This document shows positions 42,450 to 44,380 of a stretch of DNA of 44,380 nt, in pieces. The stretch lies in the NCBI GenBank assembly GCA_001970855.1, contig LSSN01002819.1:1-44380 (forward strand), given 5' to 3'. The notes beneath the pieces were generated by a model that saw only the letters and a list, made by a program, of their open reading frames with translations, ran no database searches and had not been told where the DNA came from. The first letter of the stretch is position 1, and every line of letters begins with the position of its first letter. A program made the position numbers and the translations under genes. This DNA comes from Smittium culicis. Its lineage: Eukaryota; Kickxellomycota; Harpellomycetes; Harpellales; Legeriomycetaceae.

Positions 42450-42505
42450 ATGAAGTGCATTAAATATCCATATTGAAACTGATTTTCATATTTTATGCAC
42501 TTCAT
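42450..42505. repeat. Long hairpin directly downstream of tRNA-Lys
   Basis: ATGAAGTGCATTAAATAT (42450-42467) is complementary to 42488-42505 in 17 of 18 positions, with a 20-nt loop. The outer 11 bp are perfect and not purely AT, so chance is less likely than for most inverted repeats here. It starts about 9 bp after the T-run terminator of the tRNA gene. It could be a remnant of a small inverted-repeat element, a structured 3' trailer, or a foldback transposon trace. Confidence 0.55.
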
Positions 42506-44380
42506 AACCTAAAGATTTTTATCAGCGCGTTCTATCCGAAAAATTTTTTATCATACTTTAAATCATAAAAGGAAATGAAATGTATTTTGTTGGGTGAGCG
42601 ATATTACGCAAGTCAAATTATTAATGAATGAATAAAGAAAATTACTGAGTATCGATATCTGAAGAGACTATTGGTCTTTTTGGGTTCACAGCCAGAATTT
42701 ATAAAAAGTTAAAACCGTAAACTTTTTGATGGATAATTGGCAAAATATGTATTCTGAATTAAATTTGAGTAATCGATGTATCAACTAAGCTTAGATTTTG
42801 ATAAAATATTTAAATTATTTACAAGCTCGTTACTTGAAGGTTATACATCTATAATAAAAAGGTTTAAACATACTTATTGAGATTTTATTAAACGAACTCG
42901 GCTACATATAAAAAAAGTATTACTAAAATCAGCTCTTTAAATAATTATAAAGAAAATCAATTTTTTTAATGTACGAAAAAATCTTGTAGGCAATGATTTT
43001 TTTATTGCCACTGATGGGAAATGGAATTATTTATAATTTGTATTTCATTATTTTCACATAATTACCAAGTATTTCACATATACTGATGTCATATACTTGG
43101 AACCATACTTTTTTAGCTTTATTTAATTAAAGTAAAAGCGACTTAGCTAAGAAATAGGATCTATACGAAATGTGTTATAGATGCTGATCGAATATCTGAA
43201 ATTATAAGGAAATGAGGGAAAAAAAAGAGATAAACCATTCTTGGCTTTACTTTATAATAATTTATGCTTAAATTAATATACATAAAAGTTTTAAATATAT
43301 TTATAAATAAAAACCATATGATATTTCCTATATAATATTTTTGGTGTAAATAAAAAAATTTCTCGTTTCTTAATCTAAATATTAATTGATTAATCATATA
43401 TCCGATCTGTTTGAATTCTGTTTGCATAAGCTACTCTTTTTTCGGCTCCAAAAATTTTCGAGCTTTGAATAGCCTGGTAAATTTCTCGTGTATCCAAAAA
43501 TTTCAATTAATTATATATATAGGAAACAAGATCAGTTGATATACGATTAAGTTTAGATTTAAAAAATATAACTTTTCTGTTATCCATACTTGTTTTTTAT
43601 TTTCTACGAACAATATTAGTGTATCATAAATAAACAATCCATAATGATATTTCCTTTTATTGAATTCTATTTAATAATCGAATAGTTTTCTTTGTAACTC
43701 AAAGACAAATAGATGAGTGTAATTTTTTGCATAGAGAGATATTTATATATCGTTTAGTAATTATATTTTTAAATTGAAAAACAGCATTATAATGAAGAAC
43801 CTTTACGCGTTTGATATTTTTTGATATTAAGGAGATCATAATGGATAGGGAAGCATTTTTTCCTTGGAAATTTATGTTAATAAAAATATCGAGGTTTTAT
43901 TGGCTAAATTATTTAATCCATTTGGGGGATTCTTAACGAAGAGAGCACTTTGTTGCAATGGTTATTTAGTGGATTGCTTTTATAATCAAGATAAGCCAAT
44001 AAATTTATAAATTAATTATGAAGCGATATTATTGACTAAAAAAAAAAGGCATTCCTTTTTTTCTATAGCAAATCAGTGATTTGATTGGGCCAGATTCCCG
44101 ATTTAAGATTATTTTTTTGTGGGAAATCTTAAGAGCAGGAAAGATTAAAATAAAGGCTATAAAAAAAAGAAACTGAGAAAACACAATAGTTCAGATAGAA
44201 AGTTAAAGACTTGAATATTGATTAAAGCTAGTAATACTAAATTAGTAAAGAGTACTATACGCAGAGTTAGTTTTTTTCTTGCATCCAAAAAAAAAAAAGA
44301 ATCTAGCGTTTTTATAAATTATCTGCCTTGAATGCCGATTTACCCTTTATAGTTTAATAAAAATAAGATCTATTCAGCTT
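42506..44380. other. Gene-free AT-rich end of the window
   Basis: No gene is recognisable. An 88-codon minus-strand frame at 43161-43427 is Ile/Phe/Tyr/Asn-rich, as expected for random translation of AT-rich DNA, and is not called. Confidence 0.6.

Noticed and set aside
43161..43427. 88-codon minus-strand frame
   Set aside because: Composition is that of translated random AT-rich DNA.

Overview
The window is eukaryotic nuclear DNA and very AT-rich. Every split gene uses GT-AG introns of about 60-205 bp. The gene set (a DENR/Tma22-type translation factor, a large pentatricopeptide protein, holocytochrome c synthase, the U4/U6.U5 protein Prp6, phosphoglucomutase and an MSI1/RBBP4-type histone chaperone) suits an aerobic, mitochondrion-bearing organism. 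My best guess is an early-diverging, AT-rich fungus (Zoopagomycota, for example Harpellales), but the lineage is inference; only 'eukaryote with functional mitochondria' is firm.

Layout. 1-10722 is a gene-free, extremely AT-rich desert with two switches of A/T strand bias and one short dispersed repeat. 10723-11751 (+) is TMA22/DENR in six exons, one of them only 20 nt. 11752-13941 is intergenic and carries a second copy of the dispersed repeat. 13942-17630 (+) is a 1190-residue PPR protein in two exons. 18634-19649 (-) is holocytochrome c synthase in two exons. 20557-23940 (-) is PRP6 in four exons. The 2.8 kb between the divergent PRP6 and PGM genes holds a 190-bp miniature element flanked by TTAA. 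26727-28768 (+) is phosphoglucomutase in four exons. 29526-31198 (-) is the MSI1/RBBP4 WD40 protein in three exons. From 31199 to the end no intact protein gene is visible. This stretch holds a decayed Ty3/Gypsy LTR retrotransposon (about 35.2-40.3 kb, minus orientation, LTR-protease-RT-RNase H-integrase-LTR order) and one tRNA-Lys(UUU) at 42356-42427 followed by a long hairpin.

The genes are independent housekeeping loci: translation re-initiation, mitochondrial RNA handling, cytochrome c maturation, pre-mRNA splicing, glucose-phosphate interconversion and chromatin assembly. They do not form a pathway or cluster, and I see no convincing undescribed multi-gene system. The most interesting points are the 20-nt microexon that encodes a zinc-ligand cysteine in TMA22, the displaced CP (heme-regulatory-type) motifs in the heme lyase, the TTAA-flanked piggyBac-like MITE, and the retroelement relic. 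All exon joins were worked out by eye from splice consensus, reading phase and protein-family continuity; RNA data would be the decisive test.
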